This document shows, one piece after another, positions 9,640-24,761 of a DNA stretch of 36,726 nt (within the stretch, counting starts at the first letter, position 1; every line of letters begins with the position of its first letter). A program made the position numbers and the translations under genes. The notes below the pieces were generated by a model. The model saw only the letters and a list, made by a program, of their open reading frames with translations. It ran no database searches and was not told the origin of the DNA. The DNA is from Candidatus Daviesbacteria bacterium (GTDB taxonomy: Bacteria; Patescibacteriota; Microgenomatia; Daviesbacterales; UBA10151), in NCBI GenBank assembly GCA_016187035.1, contig JACPKL010000001.1:142607-179332 (forward strand), in the 5' to 3' direction.

Positions 9640-10219
9640 GAGATGAAGGTTAGAGATTTTAATCTGTCTAAAGATGCATTAAAAAGGCTTGCCTGGATGG
9701 ATTGGTATTTTACTCATGGAAAGAATGCAGATTGATACTAAATATCTTTATATTCTAACTTCCAGGTTTTATTTATTTGTAGCTATTGACTGCAAGAGCA
9801 GGTTTGCTTACACACAAGCTTACAAGACTATTTCCAGCTCTTCTGCAGCTGATTTTCTAGGAAAGGTCATTGATTACTTCCCATTTCCTATTGAAGCTAT
9901 TAATACTGACAATGGCAGTGAGTATTTACTTAACTTTCACAAGCTGACAACAAAGCTTAATATCCCACATTACTTTTCTCATCCTCATACTCCCAAAGAA
10001 AACTCCAGAGCCGAGAGGCTTATTCAAACAGTTGAATATGAGTTCTTCAACTACCAGGAAGATCTTTTGAATGATGATTTAGAAGAAGTTAACAGAAGGT
10101 GTGACATCTTCAATGAAAAGTACAACCAGAAAAGATACCACCACTCCTTGCATTACCAGACTCCCTCAGCTTATATTAAAAGTTATCTTGAGAAAGGAGG
10201 ACAACCGTTCTCTATCTAG
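9640..10219 (+). mobile_element. IS481-like transposase fragment B (N-terminus joined to DDE core; middle missing)
   Basis: MKVRDFNLSKDALKRLAWMDWYFTHGKN upstream, then QIDTKYL...TDNGSEYL...HTPKENSRAERLIQT...YNQKRYHHSLHYQTPSAYI (rve integrase core). Confidence 0.75.
9728..9791 (+). repeat. 64-bp direct repeat, copy 2
   Basis: See copy 1 at 8440-8503. Confidence 0.95.
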
Positions 10220-10236
10220 GTGGCCAAGACAAAAAT

Positions 10237-10266
10237 TTGACAAATAAGGAATGACTTTGGTATAGT
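10237..10266 (+). promoter_or_regulatory. Sigma-70-like promoter TTGACA - 18 bp - TATAGT
   Basis: TTGACA 10237-10242; TATAGT 10261-10266. Confidence 0.75.
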
Positions 10267-10272
10267 ATGGAT

Positions 10273-10373
10273 GCTTGAAAACGTCCGTATGGTCGCTGTT
10301 ACCGAAAGGTAAATAGAGCCAGCCAGCCACTTAACAATGCTGGGTTGCCAGGTCTAGACAGCCTGGTTTTTTT
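10273..10373 (+). ncRNA. Candidate structured small RNA convergent with and abutting a truncated DUF3800 gene
   Basis: Own promoter; hairpins TTACC-GAAA-GGTAA and CCAGC-N11-GCTGG; terminator; no convincing ORF. Confidence 0.6.
10348..10373 (+). terminator. Intrinsic terminator CCAGG...CCTGG-TTTTTTT
   Basis: 5-bp stem followed by T7. Confidence 0.75.
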
Positions 10374-10800
10374 ATGCTTCAGTTACCATACCTGCCTTCT
10401 CAAAGCGTTTCATAAACTGCTTGGTATATTCTTCTCCCTCATAAACCTCCCGCAAGAAGCCGGCCATTGCATCAGATAGCCTGAGAAAAATACTTTGTTC
10501 GTCTTTCATACCTCGAATTTTCCTATACTTTATCTTGAGTTTCTTCAATTCCTCCCTTACAACGTCTCTTTCTTTATTGTTCAGACCGTCAATAATGACC
10601 GTAACAGTGTAATTTGTGCTTTCTTTCGCCAAAACAGCTTTAGCAATGGTAAATGAGGTTAATTTGGAGTATTCCTTTGAAGCCTGATACGTTGCATAGA
10701 AAATAGCGTTTTTAAGCTCTTTGACCTGGATTAACTCCTCAACTAAATTCCAACCCCTGGGGTGCTTCAACCTTCGAGGTTGCAGGCTAATATTAAGCAA
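10372..10800 (-). pseudogene. N-terminally truncated DUF3800 protein; apparent N-terminus encoded by short palindromic repeats
   Basis: C-terminal TVTVIIDGLNNKERDVVREELKKLKIKYRKIRGMKDEQSIFLRLSDAMAGFLREV resembles the DUF3800 C-half; LQPRRLKHPRGWNL comes from the CAACCTTCGAGGTTG and CAACCCCTGGGGTG repeats. Confidence 0.6.
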
Positions 10801-12334
10801 TAATATCTGAGTAAGAATTCATTCCTTGTTTAGCTAAATAAGCTAATATTTGTGATTTGGCTAGTCTAATCATTGATTTAATAGTCCCAAGCGGTATCTG
10901 AGTGAGTTGAGCTATCTCACGATAACTTAATCCTGCTAATCTATATTCAGCAACAAGTTTTTGGTCTGGATTAGGAATTTGATTAATTGCCTGATGGGCA
11001 AATTGTTGTACTGTTGATTTGGAAAAAGCCCCTTCTGGCTGTCTGTCTCTGTAAATATCCGGATCTACCAGAAAATCTTCTCTGGCAGGCTGACCAGGAT
11101 CGTCTGCAAATCTTTCTTCCAAGTAACATCCCAGGCGACGATGATGACGGGTTTCCTGTCGAATTAAATCGACTGCCGTACAACGCGTAATGACCATAGC
11201 CCATGACTTAAAAGTACCTTCCTCCTCAGGATGATATGTGTCCAGTCTCTGCCAGATTTTCACAGCAGCCTCAGCTGTGACCTCCTCAACTAAATCAGGG
11301 TTGTTTCTAGTAAAAGTTCTGCTCCAGCCTCTGAGAATAGGGTAAATCTCTCTAAAAAGCACTTCCATAGCTTCTTCCTGATCACTCCTCCGGGCTGTCA
11401 GCACTAATTTATTATAAAGTTCATTCTGTTGTTTTGGAGAAAGCGGGACATGTTCAGTTACAGCCTCAGCTAAGAGCGGCAGATGGTGTGGTCTTTGAGT
11501 TTTTGATCTTCTGCCAGCGACCCTTCTTTTTAAAGGGGGAGCTTGTTCTGCAGCTACCTTAGTTTGCTGAAGCGCTTCAGTAACCCTGGCATAGATGTAA
11601 TCAATGAGCGGCTGATAAGCCTCACTGGCCGGCAGCAACGAAGCTGGATTTTGTAGTTTCTTATCCTGACTGAGGATATATTCAACATACTTGACAACTT
11701 TTTGGATATAGCGTGTTACTGTATAAGGCGGGAGATCCAAATTCCGGGCAATAGCTGTCTGGGTATCCGGGGGATTTCTAACAAAGAATCTCTCAGTCAT
11801 ATCTTTAACAGGTTCAGGTATTTGATCCCACAAGTTTGGGTAATGTTGTACAAAAGTGCGTACTCGTTGGGCTTCCTGCTGATAAATACCATGGTTGGCT
11901 AATGTGGTTGTCTGGTAGTGCCCACTTGGGTAATCCTCCAAACCTAGTAAAGCATTTAAGCCAAAACGAAGAGCCCTAACTAAAGTTAGTGGATTTAGAT
12001 CCTGATATTGAGGTAACTTTCCAACTTGGGTTAATGTATCTGGCCAGTTGCCGCTGAATTGATCTAAGCTAGCAGCTAGCAAACCTCTATGAAAAGGACG
12101 AAGGGTATAAGGTCCGGTTATCTCCAACAAAGGCTTAACTAATTGGCTGTTTTGTTCGCATACTAACCGGGCTGTTTGCTTGACAGTGTCTTTAGGCCAG
12201 TTATCAAATACAGCTGGAGGAGGTTTTCTTGGCAGCAGGCCAGCTTCAAAAGGAGTGTTAGGTTTGGAGATTCCAAGAGCACGCCAATGGCGGGTATAAT
12301 CATGATAAGTTGGTAAAACTGCTTCAATTGGCAT
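10793..12334 (-). CDS. RNA polymerase sigma factor, ECF/sigma-70 type, with a ~270-aa N-terminal extension
   Basis: C-terminal half: LVEEVTAEAAVKIWQRLDTYHPEEEGTFKSWAMVITRCTAVDLIRQE (region 2) and GLSYREIAQLTQIPLGTIKSMIRLAKSQI (region 4). Confidence 0.8.
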   Translation of the reverse strand: MPIEAVLPTYHDYTRHWRALGISKPNTPFEAGLLPRKPPPAVFDNWPKDTVKQTARLVCEQNSQLVKPLLEITGPYTLRPFHRGLLAASLDQFSGNWPDTLTQVGKLPQYQDLNPLTLVRALRFGLNALLGLEDYPSGHYQTTTLANHGIYQQEAQRVRTFVQHYPNLWDQIPEPVKDMTERFFVRNPPDTQTAIARNLDLPPYTVTRYIQKVVKYVEYILSQDKKLQNPASLLPASEAYQPLIDYIYARVTEALQQTKVAAEQAPPLKRRVAGRRSKTQRPHHLPLLAEAVTEHVPLSPKQQNELYNKLVLTARRSDQEEAMEVLFREIYPILRGWSRTFTRNNPDLVEEVTAEAAVKIWQRLDTYHPEEEGTFKSWAMVITRCTAVDLIRQETRHHRRLGCYLEERFADDPGQPAREDFLVDPDIYRDRQPEGAFSKSTVQQFAHQAINQIPNPDQKLVAEYRLAGLSYREIAQLTQIPLGTIKSMIRLAKSQILAYLAKQGMNSYSDIIA

Positions 12335-12347
12335 AATTGGTTTGTTA

Positions 12348-13508
12348 TTATAGCAGAGATAGGTTGGGATCTGCTTGTAAGCTTAAAGGATTAGAAATTG
12401 GTTTGGTAAAAAAGCCGGCTGCTGCAATCATGGCTCCATTGTCTGTACATAGGTAGGGTGGAGGTACGTGCAATTTAATTCTTAAATCTTTAATCTTTAA
12501 TCTTAAATCTCTTACTAATTTTTGGTTCGCAGCTACTCCGCCTGCAACCATTATTTGTTCAACTTTATACTTTTTAATTGCCAAGATAACCTTTTCAATT
12601 AAAGAAATTATGATAGTCTCTTCAATTGCAGCTGCCAAATCTGCTTTTTCATTTTGATTTTTGATTTTTGATTTTTGAATTATATTTGCTACTGCTGTTT
12701 TTAATCCTGAATAGGAAAAATCCAAGTCTTTTGATCCTCTCATAGGAATGGGCAGATTAAATTTGCTTGAATCTCCTTTCTCAGCTAATTTAGACAGGTA
12801 TGGCCCTCCTGGATATGGTAATCCCAGTAACCTGGCACACTTGTCAAAACATTCCCCGCAAGCATCATCCCTGGTGCCACCCAGGTATTTATATTTGCCA
12901 TGGTTAGAAAACAAAACTAGATCAGTGTGCCCACCTGAAACAAGCAAGCCTAAGCAGGGGAAGGAAGGTACTTCAAAATTGTCATTGCGAGGAGTCCTGA
13001 GCTTGTCGAAGGAGGACGAAGCAATCTTCCAACTTGAGAAGGAAGATTCCTCGCTGATCACTCGGAATGACGAAGGGACAATCCAGTTAGCATAAAAATG
13101 GCCCAGTAAATGATTTACTGGTATTAATGGTTTATCCCAAATTCTGGCTAAAGTTTTAGCTGTTTCCACTCCTACCAAAAGAGATCCAATTAAGCCTGGA
13201 CCAAAGGTAACAGCTATAGCATCTATCCCAATCTCGTCATTGCGAGGTCTGCCAAAGGCGGCCCGTGGCAATCTTTTTTTGGGAAAGGCTTGATTTAAAG
13301 CCTCTTCTATAACAGGGATAATAGTTTTTAATTGTTCCCTGGCTGCTTGTTCTGGAATTACCCCACCATATTTAGCTTGTAATTTGGCTGACGAAGCCAC
13401 CACATTGGACAATATTATTATCCGTTTTTGTTTATCCTGAGCTTTGTCGAAGGACAATACAGCAGCAGCTGTTTCATCGCAGCTAGTCTCAATGCCAAGT
13501 ATGATCAT
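12348..13508 (-). CDS. tsaD: tRNA N6-adenosine threonylcarbamoyltransferase TsaD, with several repeat-derived in-frame insertions
   Basis: MIILGIETSCDETAAAV, GPGLIGSLLVG, NHLLGHFYA, LLVSGGHTDL, VAGGVAANQ. Confidence 0.95.
   Translation of the reverse strand: MIILGIETSCDETAAAVLSFDKAQDKQKRIIILSNVVASSAKLQAKYGGVIPEQAAREQLKTIIPVIEEALNQAFPKKRLPRAAFGRPRNDEIGIDAIAVTFGPGLIGSLLVGVETAKTLARIWDKPLIPVNHLLGHFYANWIVPSSFRVISEESSFSSWKIASSSFDKLRTPRNDNFEVPSFPCLGLLVSGGHTDLVLFSNHGKYKYLGGTRDDACGECFDKCARLLGLPYPGGPYLSKLAEKGDSSKFNLPIPMRGSKDLDFSYSGLKTAVANIIQKSKIKNQNEKADLAAAIEETIIISLIEKVILAIKKYKVEQIMVAGGVAANQKLVRDLRLKIKDLRIKLHVPPPYLCTDNGAMIAAAGFFTKPISNPLSLQADPNLSLL
12981..13071. repeat. REP-like palindromic element inside tsaD
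   Basis: GTCATTGCGAGGAGTCCTGAGCTTGTCGAAGGAGGACGAAGCAATC...CTCGGAATGAC; encodes the in-frame insert VISEESSFSSWKIASSSFDKLRTPRNDN. Confidence 0.8.
13236..13275. repeat. Second REP-like element inside tsaD
   Basis: GTCATTGCGAGGTCTGCCAAAGGCGGCCCGTGGCAATC. Confidence 0.7.
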
Positions 13509-13608
13509 AACGGTATTTTATCATACCTCAACGAAGACCACAGCGGTTTGTTCTTAATCCAAAAACCTTGCATTTTTTAAGAAAAACTGTATAGTAATGG
13601 TGTAAACT

Positions 13609-13968
13609 ATGGCTGTAGAAACAAGTGTGATAGATGCAAGTATGTTTAGGGTTGGTGGACAGGAAACGGTTACACAAGTCGGTAGGCTGGTTTTGGATGG
13701 AAGATCTGCAATAGAAAGATATAGTGCTAAGGCAGCCTCACTTATTCCTTTAGCATATGATGCATTACCAGCTGTACTTGCTGCAGCTCGAACTCTTCCT
13801 AATCTGCTGTCAGGTCCTGAAATAGAGTTTTGCGATAGACCTCCGTGTCTTACCTTCAAGTTTTATATAGGTGGATATAACCCTGAACTTGATCTTGGTC
13901 AAAGACATCTTGGGCAAACAGGAGTTGAAACGATAGTTCGGTACAGTGTTTTTCCAGTTGGCCGCTAA
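13609..13968 (+). CDS. Hypothetical protein
   Basis: 119-aa ORF; no family recognised. Confidence 0.4.
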   Translation: MAVETSVIDASMFRVGGQETVTQVGRLVLDGRSAIERYSAKAASLIPLAYDALPAVLAAARTLPNLLSGPEIEFCDRPPCLTFKFYIGGYNPELDLGQRHLGQTGVETIVRYSVFPVGR

Positions 13969-14326
13969 ACACTCAGCTTTCCCACTCGTCAAGTGGGAGC
14001 CTCAATTACCAGATGCCATACCCATACAGCTTGCAACAGCAATTATTGCCCGCCAACACCCAAGTTTTTGACCCAGCCATGGATCATCTTCCCACACCAA
14101 CACCACACCAATACCGCTTGTTCAAAGAAGAGAAGATCTTTCTCTACTGTCGATTCGATTACGCTGCAACCTTCGAGGTTGCAGGCTAAACTAGCTTCTA
14201 ACAGAACAGTTCTCGGCAAAAAGACCGGCAAGTTAAAAATGCTTTAAGCAATTGTCTTTCCAATCGCTTGCAGCCAGAAGAGTGCTTGATTTTATCAGTT
14301 TAGCAGGGTATTGTTAATGATAGTAT

Positions 14327-15067
14327 ATGATTTTTACTGCCCTGTTAATTGCCAGCTTGGGAGTGGCCCAAAGCCTGCCCATTTTGGATACTAATGTCAA
14401 AGATGGTTATATTATCTCTGCCTCTCAAACAGGCTATGTCTTAAGCAAAGCCCCTTATGATCCAGGAATAGTGGGAGTAGTGACAGATAATCCGGCCATG
14501 CTAATCAGGGTCAAAAACAAAGAAGGAGTGCACCCTGTCTCTTCCTCTGGCATTGTCTCAGTTTATGTAAGCTCAGACGGGGGCCCCATTAAAAAAGATG
14601 ATCTGATCACCTCCTCTAAAAAAGCAGGAGTCGGTATGAAAGCCACAGAAACAGGTTTTGTCCTGGGTACTGCTTTGGAGGATTGCAGTTCAACCCCTGG
14701 TGTTGAGGGTGTTGGGGGAAGCTGTGGTAAAATCAAAGTGGCTTTAAATATGCGTTATGCTGTTTCTGCCAAATCAGCTGGTAAAATCGGAAAGAGTTTA
14801 AAAGATGCTTTTTCTCTCTCCACCATTGCTGCTTTGGAGCGGCCTTCTGATGTTTTCAAATATGTTTTTTCCGGTGGGCTGGTGCTGGTTAGCATTGCTC
14901 TAGGTGTCTTAATTTTTGGCCGTTCAGCCACACTTGGGGTTGAGGCTTTGGGCAGAAATCCCAGAGCTTCTTTTAAGATTACCATGGGGATTGTGATGAA
15001 TGTAGCTATTACTGTGGCTATTATTATTGGCTCTCTGGGAGTGACTTATTTTATACTATTATCATGA
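14327..15067 (+). CDS. Membrane protein: signal/TM, extracytoplasmic domain, and C-terminal two-helix hairpin resembling ATP synthase subunit c but lacking the TM2 carboxylate
   Basis: C-terminus FSGGLVLVSIALGVLIFGRSATLGVEALGRNPRASFKITMGIVMNVAITVAIIIGSLGVTYFILLS: c-type loop (GRNPxA) but no D/E in TM2; first gene of the F1-like operon. Confidence 0.65.
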   Translation: MIFTALLIASLGVAQSLPILDTNVKDGYIISASQTGYVLSKAPYDPGIVGVVTDNPAMLIRVKNKEGVHPVSSSGIVSVYVSSDGGPIKKDDLITSSKKAGVGMKATETGFVLGTALEDCSSTPGVEGVGGSCGKIKVALNMRYAVSAKSAGKIGKSLKDAFSLSTIAALERPSDVFKYVFSGGLVLVSIALGVLIFGRSATLGVEALGRNPRASFKITMGIVMNVAITVAIIIGSLGVTYFILLS

Positions 15068-15474
15068 ATTTACCTGCTTTCTTAAAATTCAAGTCTCATC
15101 AAGTTAAACACCATCATCAGCCCATCAGTCACCAGCAATCAGCAGAAATTTTAGATAAGGCTTTAGCCCGCCAGAATAAGATTCTGGAGACTCTTACCTT
15201 GAAATCAGCCCAGGTTTTAGATGAGGGGATGAAGGATAGTATGGTCCAAATAAGGTTACATATCCAAAAACGGTTTGATGAGTACTTTTTAAAAATCCAG
15301 CAGGAATTAGACCAATATAGGGAGGAACGGCTGGCCCAGCTCGATGAGAATGCTCTAAAGTTAATGAGGATTGTTGTGAAAAAAGCCTTGCCTGATGTGG
15401 TTTTGTCTGAAGATCATACTCAAATCGTGCTGGAAGCTTTAGACAAAGCCAAAAAAGAAGGTTTTAATCTATGA
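15064..15474 (+). CDS. F1 peripheral-stalk-like protein (subunit b-like coiled coil, no obvious TM)
   Basis: Long amphipathic helix; 4-nt overlap with the previous gene; operon position. Confidence 0.5.
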   Translation: MNLPAFLKFKSHQVKHHHQPISHQQSAEILDKALARQNKILETLTLKSAQVLDEGMKDSMVQIRLHIQKRFDEYFLKIQQELDQYREERLAQLDENALKLMRIVVKKALPDVVLSEDHTQIVLEALDKAKKEGFNL

Positions 15475-15692
15475 CATTAGAGCTCACCCTTGCTTATCAG
15501 CCCACCCACAACCAGACCAAACAAATACAAGATTGGTTTAAGGAGAACTTTGATAAAAAGGTGTCACTGGCAATTAGTGTTGACAAAAGTTTAATAGCAG
15601 GAGCAGTGATTGCTTATCAAGGCAGGATCTATGATTACTCTTATGCCAAGAGAGTAGAGGAAGTCTATGAATCTTTACAAGAATTATCTTGA
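15471..15692 (+). CDS. ATP synthase delta (OSCP) C-terminal-domain-like protein
   Basis: VSLAISVDKSLIAGAVIAYQGRIYDYSYAKRVEEV resembles the delta C-terminus (VDPSLIGGxVIRxGDxxYDxS). Confidence 0.7.
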   Translation: MTLELTLAYQPTHNQTKQIQDWFKENFDKKVSLAISVDKSLIAGAVIAYQGRIYDYSYAKRVEEVYESLQELS

Positions 15693-16943
15693 TAAGACAA
15701 AAGAATACGGGGTAGTTGAGCAAATAGAATACCCAATTATCTACGCCTCTGGCCTGCCCGCGGTTAAACGTGAGGAGCTGGTTGTTTTTGAGGCAGGCCA
15801 ACTGGGTCAGGTGATGAATTTAAGCAAAAACTTAGTAGAGATTCTGCTGTTTAGTCCGCGTCTGGTTAAAATTGGCACCAAGGTGGCCAGAAGCAGTGAA
15901 GCGGTGGCTGTGGCTGTTGGTCAAAAAATACTAGGATCAGTCATCGACCCCTTAGGTTTGCCTTTGTGGCCAGCCCCGATCCCGGTTAAATCAGGGTCAA
16001 ATATGCCTATTTATGGTTTCCCTCCGCCTTTAATCAGCCGGGTCAAAATTAAACGCCCCCTTTTTTCAGGTACCACAGTGGTGGATATGCTTCTGCCTTT
16101 GGGTAAAGGCCAACGGCAGCTGATCGCGGGAGATAGAAAAGCGGGCAAAACCTCATTTCTGATGACTTTGGCTAAGCTTCAGGCCAAAGAGGGTAATGTA
16201 GTTATTTTTGCCTTAATTGGCAAGAAAAAAAGTGAGATCAAGGCAGTAAAAATGTTTTTAGAGAATGAAAAGATCAGCCAAAATTGTGTGATTGTGGCCA
16301 CCAGTTCTGACAACTCGCCAGGGCTGATTAGCCTGACGCCCTTTACTGCCATGACTGTGGCAGAAAGCTTTAAAAAGGATGGCTTAGACAGTGTAGTGAT
16401 TTTAGATGACCTGACCACCCATGCCCACTTTTACAGGGAGATTGCTTTAGTGGGCAAGCGTTTCCCCGGGCGTGAATCTTATCCAGGTGATATTTTTTAT
16501 ACCCATGCCAAATTACTTGAGCGGGCAGGTAATTTTAAGTATCAGGAGAGGGAAGTGGCCATCACTGCTTTGCCTGTTGTGGAAACCGTCGAAAATGACT
16601 TTACCTCTCTGGTGGTTTCAAACTTGATTGGTATTACAGACGGACATCTGCTTTTTGACAGCCGCATTAAAGATTTAGGCCGCAGTCCGGCCATTGATAT
16701 CTTTTTATCAGTCACCAGAGTTGGTAAACAAACCAAAGACCCCTCATCAAGAGAGCTGGGTTTTAAACTGATGGCTTTTCTAAGCCAGGTGGAAAAATTA
16801 CAAAATTTGGCTCAATTTGGGCCAGAGTTGCTTGAGAAAACCAAACAGGATCTTGAGAAAGCAGACAGGATATATAAATTATTTAACCAATCTTTATACC
16901 AGGTTATTCCTCAAGAAAAACAATTAAAAGAATTGCTTCAAAT

Positions 16944-16959
<16 letters not shown>
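15667..16959 (+). CDS. F1-type ATPase alpha-subunit homologue
   Basis: GSVIDPLG, LLPLGKGQRQLIAGDRKAGKTSFL (Walker A), LDDLTTHAHFYREIAL. Confidence 0.85.
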
Positions 16960-23150
<6,191 letters not shown>

Positions 23151-23160
<10 letters not shown>

Positions 23161-24761
23161 ATGATGCTACTGGAGACTGGGAATGGCACAAAGTGGAAAA
23201 GACCATGAATATGGGGATACAGGAAGTGTTTAAGATCTATACCAGGTCCGGTCTATCAATTGAAACCACAGAAAATCATCCTTATTTAGTTAGAATGAAA
23301 GCTGGTAAACCAGAAACCTTACCTTTGGGTGGAACTTTTGAGGTAGACCAGTCTCCAAAAATTGAGCAGATGACTAAAGATAGCTTCATAGCTATCGCTT
23401 CTACTGCTTATCCAGATCAAGCTTATGTACTAAAAATACGGAAAGGTGTCAAAAGACAACTTCTTAATCAGTTCAAATCTAAAAAAACTAAAAATTTCGC
23501 TCCAATGCTTTTTGGAAGAAGTATAGCTCTCCTTATTAAACTGGCCCGGATCTCGCCTGACAGATTAATTATTGATAAAGATTTTCCCGGATATAACAGT
23601 TTGGTGGAAGAGATGATTATTCAATCATTGCCTAAAGTGAGTATTGAGTTTAAGTCAGTTGGGAAAAACTCCCCTGCACATATAGCTGCATTTTCTTTTG
23701 TCAGTAAGAAAGAAGAGCATAAAAAAACGACCGTGATTCCTTTTGAGGGAACTATAGCGGCGCTGCACCCTGAGTTTCACAGGGATTGGCCAGTTGTCGA
23801 AGCGGATTTCGGAGTATCTCCGAAAGGATCTTCGCTCCCCGCACACGGTCTGTTTTCTTCCTTATATCATAAAAGGCAAGGTTTGTCAAGAAAAGACACA
23901 GCATGGACTAAAGTAGCCCAACTTAAACCAGGGATGATAATTGCCACCCTCAGAGGATGGGAGCCAATTAGAACTATTCATTCTACCAACAGAAAACTTA
24001 CCTATGATTTACAGATTGCTAATACTCATAACTTTGTAGGTAATAATATAGTTGCTCACAATACCTATTTAAATGGTAATTTAGGATTAGGTATCCAAGC
24101 TCCAAGTTCCAAGCTCCAAATTCTAGGTGATGGTACAGGCACTGGAGTCCAACTGTTAACCCAAAATAACACCCAGACTAACTTTGGATTATCTGTTTTA
24201 GATAATGGTAATGTTGGTATTGGGACAACTGCTCCTAGCGTACAGTTCCAGGTGGGGTCGACTAATTATGGAGGAAATACTGATATTTATGTAAGAGATG
24301 GGTCTAGTAGCGATCTGAGAGTTCGATACGATGATACTTATATTAATAGTATTAATGAGAGAAGCATGAATGTTGCAAATAATGATTTTATACTTAGTAC
24401 TTCTGGTGGTGTAAGTAATAGAGAGATGATTTTTAAGCCTAGATCTACTGAAGCCATGAGGATCTCAGGTGTGGGCAACGTTGGCATTGGATTTACCTCT
24501 CCTGCAGCCAAGCTGGATGTGATGGGGACAGCCTTACTTAGAGGCTCCTCTACTACCACTGGTTTAGCTGTGACTGCTGCTGGTAATGTGGGGGTTGGGA
24601 CTACTTCTCCTCTGGCTAACCTGCATGTTGTAGGACAGTGTGTGACAGGAGATACATTGTTAAAGCGCAGGAGAAGAAAGCGCAGGACGATGGATGATGG
24701 AGAGATAGAAGATGGTGATTTGAAGATGGAACCATCCTCTACCATCTACCGTCAATTCTGA
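23151..24761 (+). CDS. Fibre protein part 2 (rest of intein 2, fibre repeats, start of intein 3)
   Basis: ORF in a different frame; homologous continuation of intein 2. Confidence 0.7.
23721..23854 (-). ncRNA. Antisense small-RNA gene in intein 2 (~134 nt)
   Basis: Minus strand: TTGACA - 17 bp - TATAAG (23889..23861); P1 GACCGTG/CACGGTC (23850-23844 with 23735-23729); hairpins CCCTG-N7-CAGGG and TTTCGGA-GATAC-TCCGAAA; T7 directly after P1. Confidence 0.7.

Noticed and set aside
13993-14247. ORFs 13993..14247 (+) and 14043..14231 (-)
   Set aside because: Overlapping opposite ORFs in a repeat-containing intergenic region, with no family signature or operon context.
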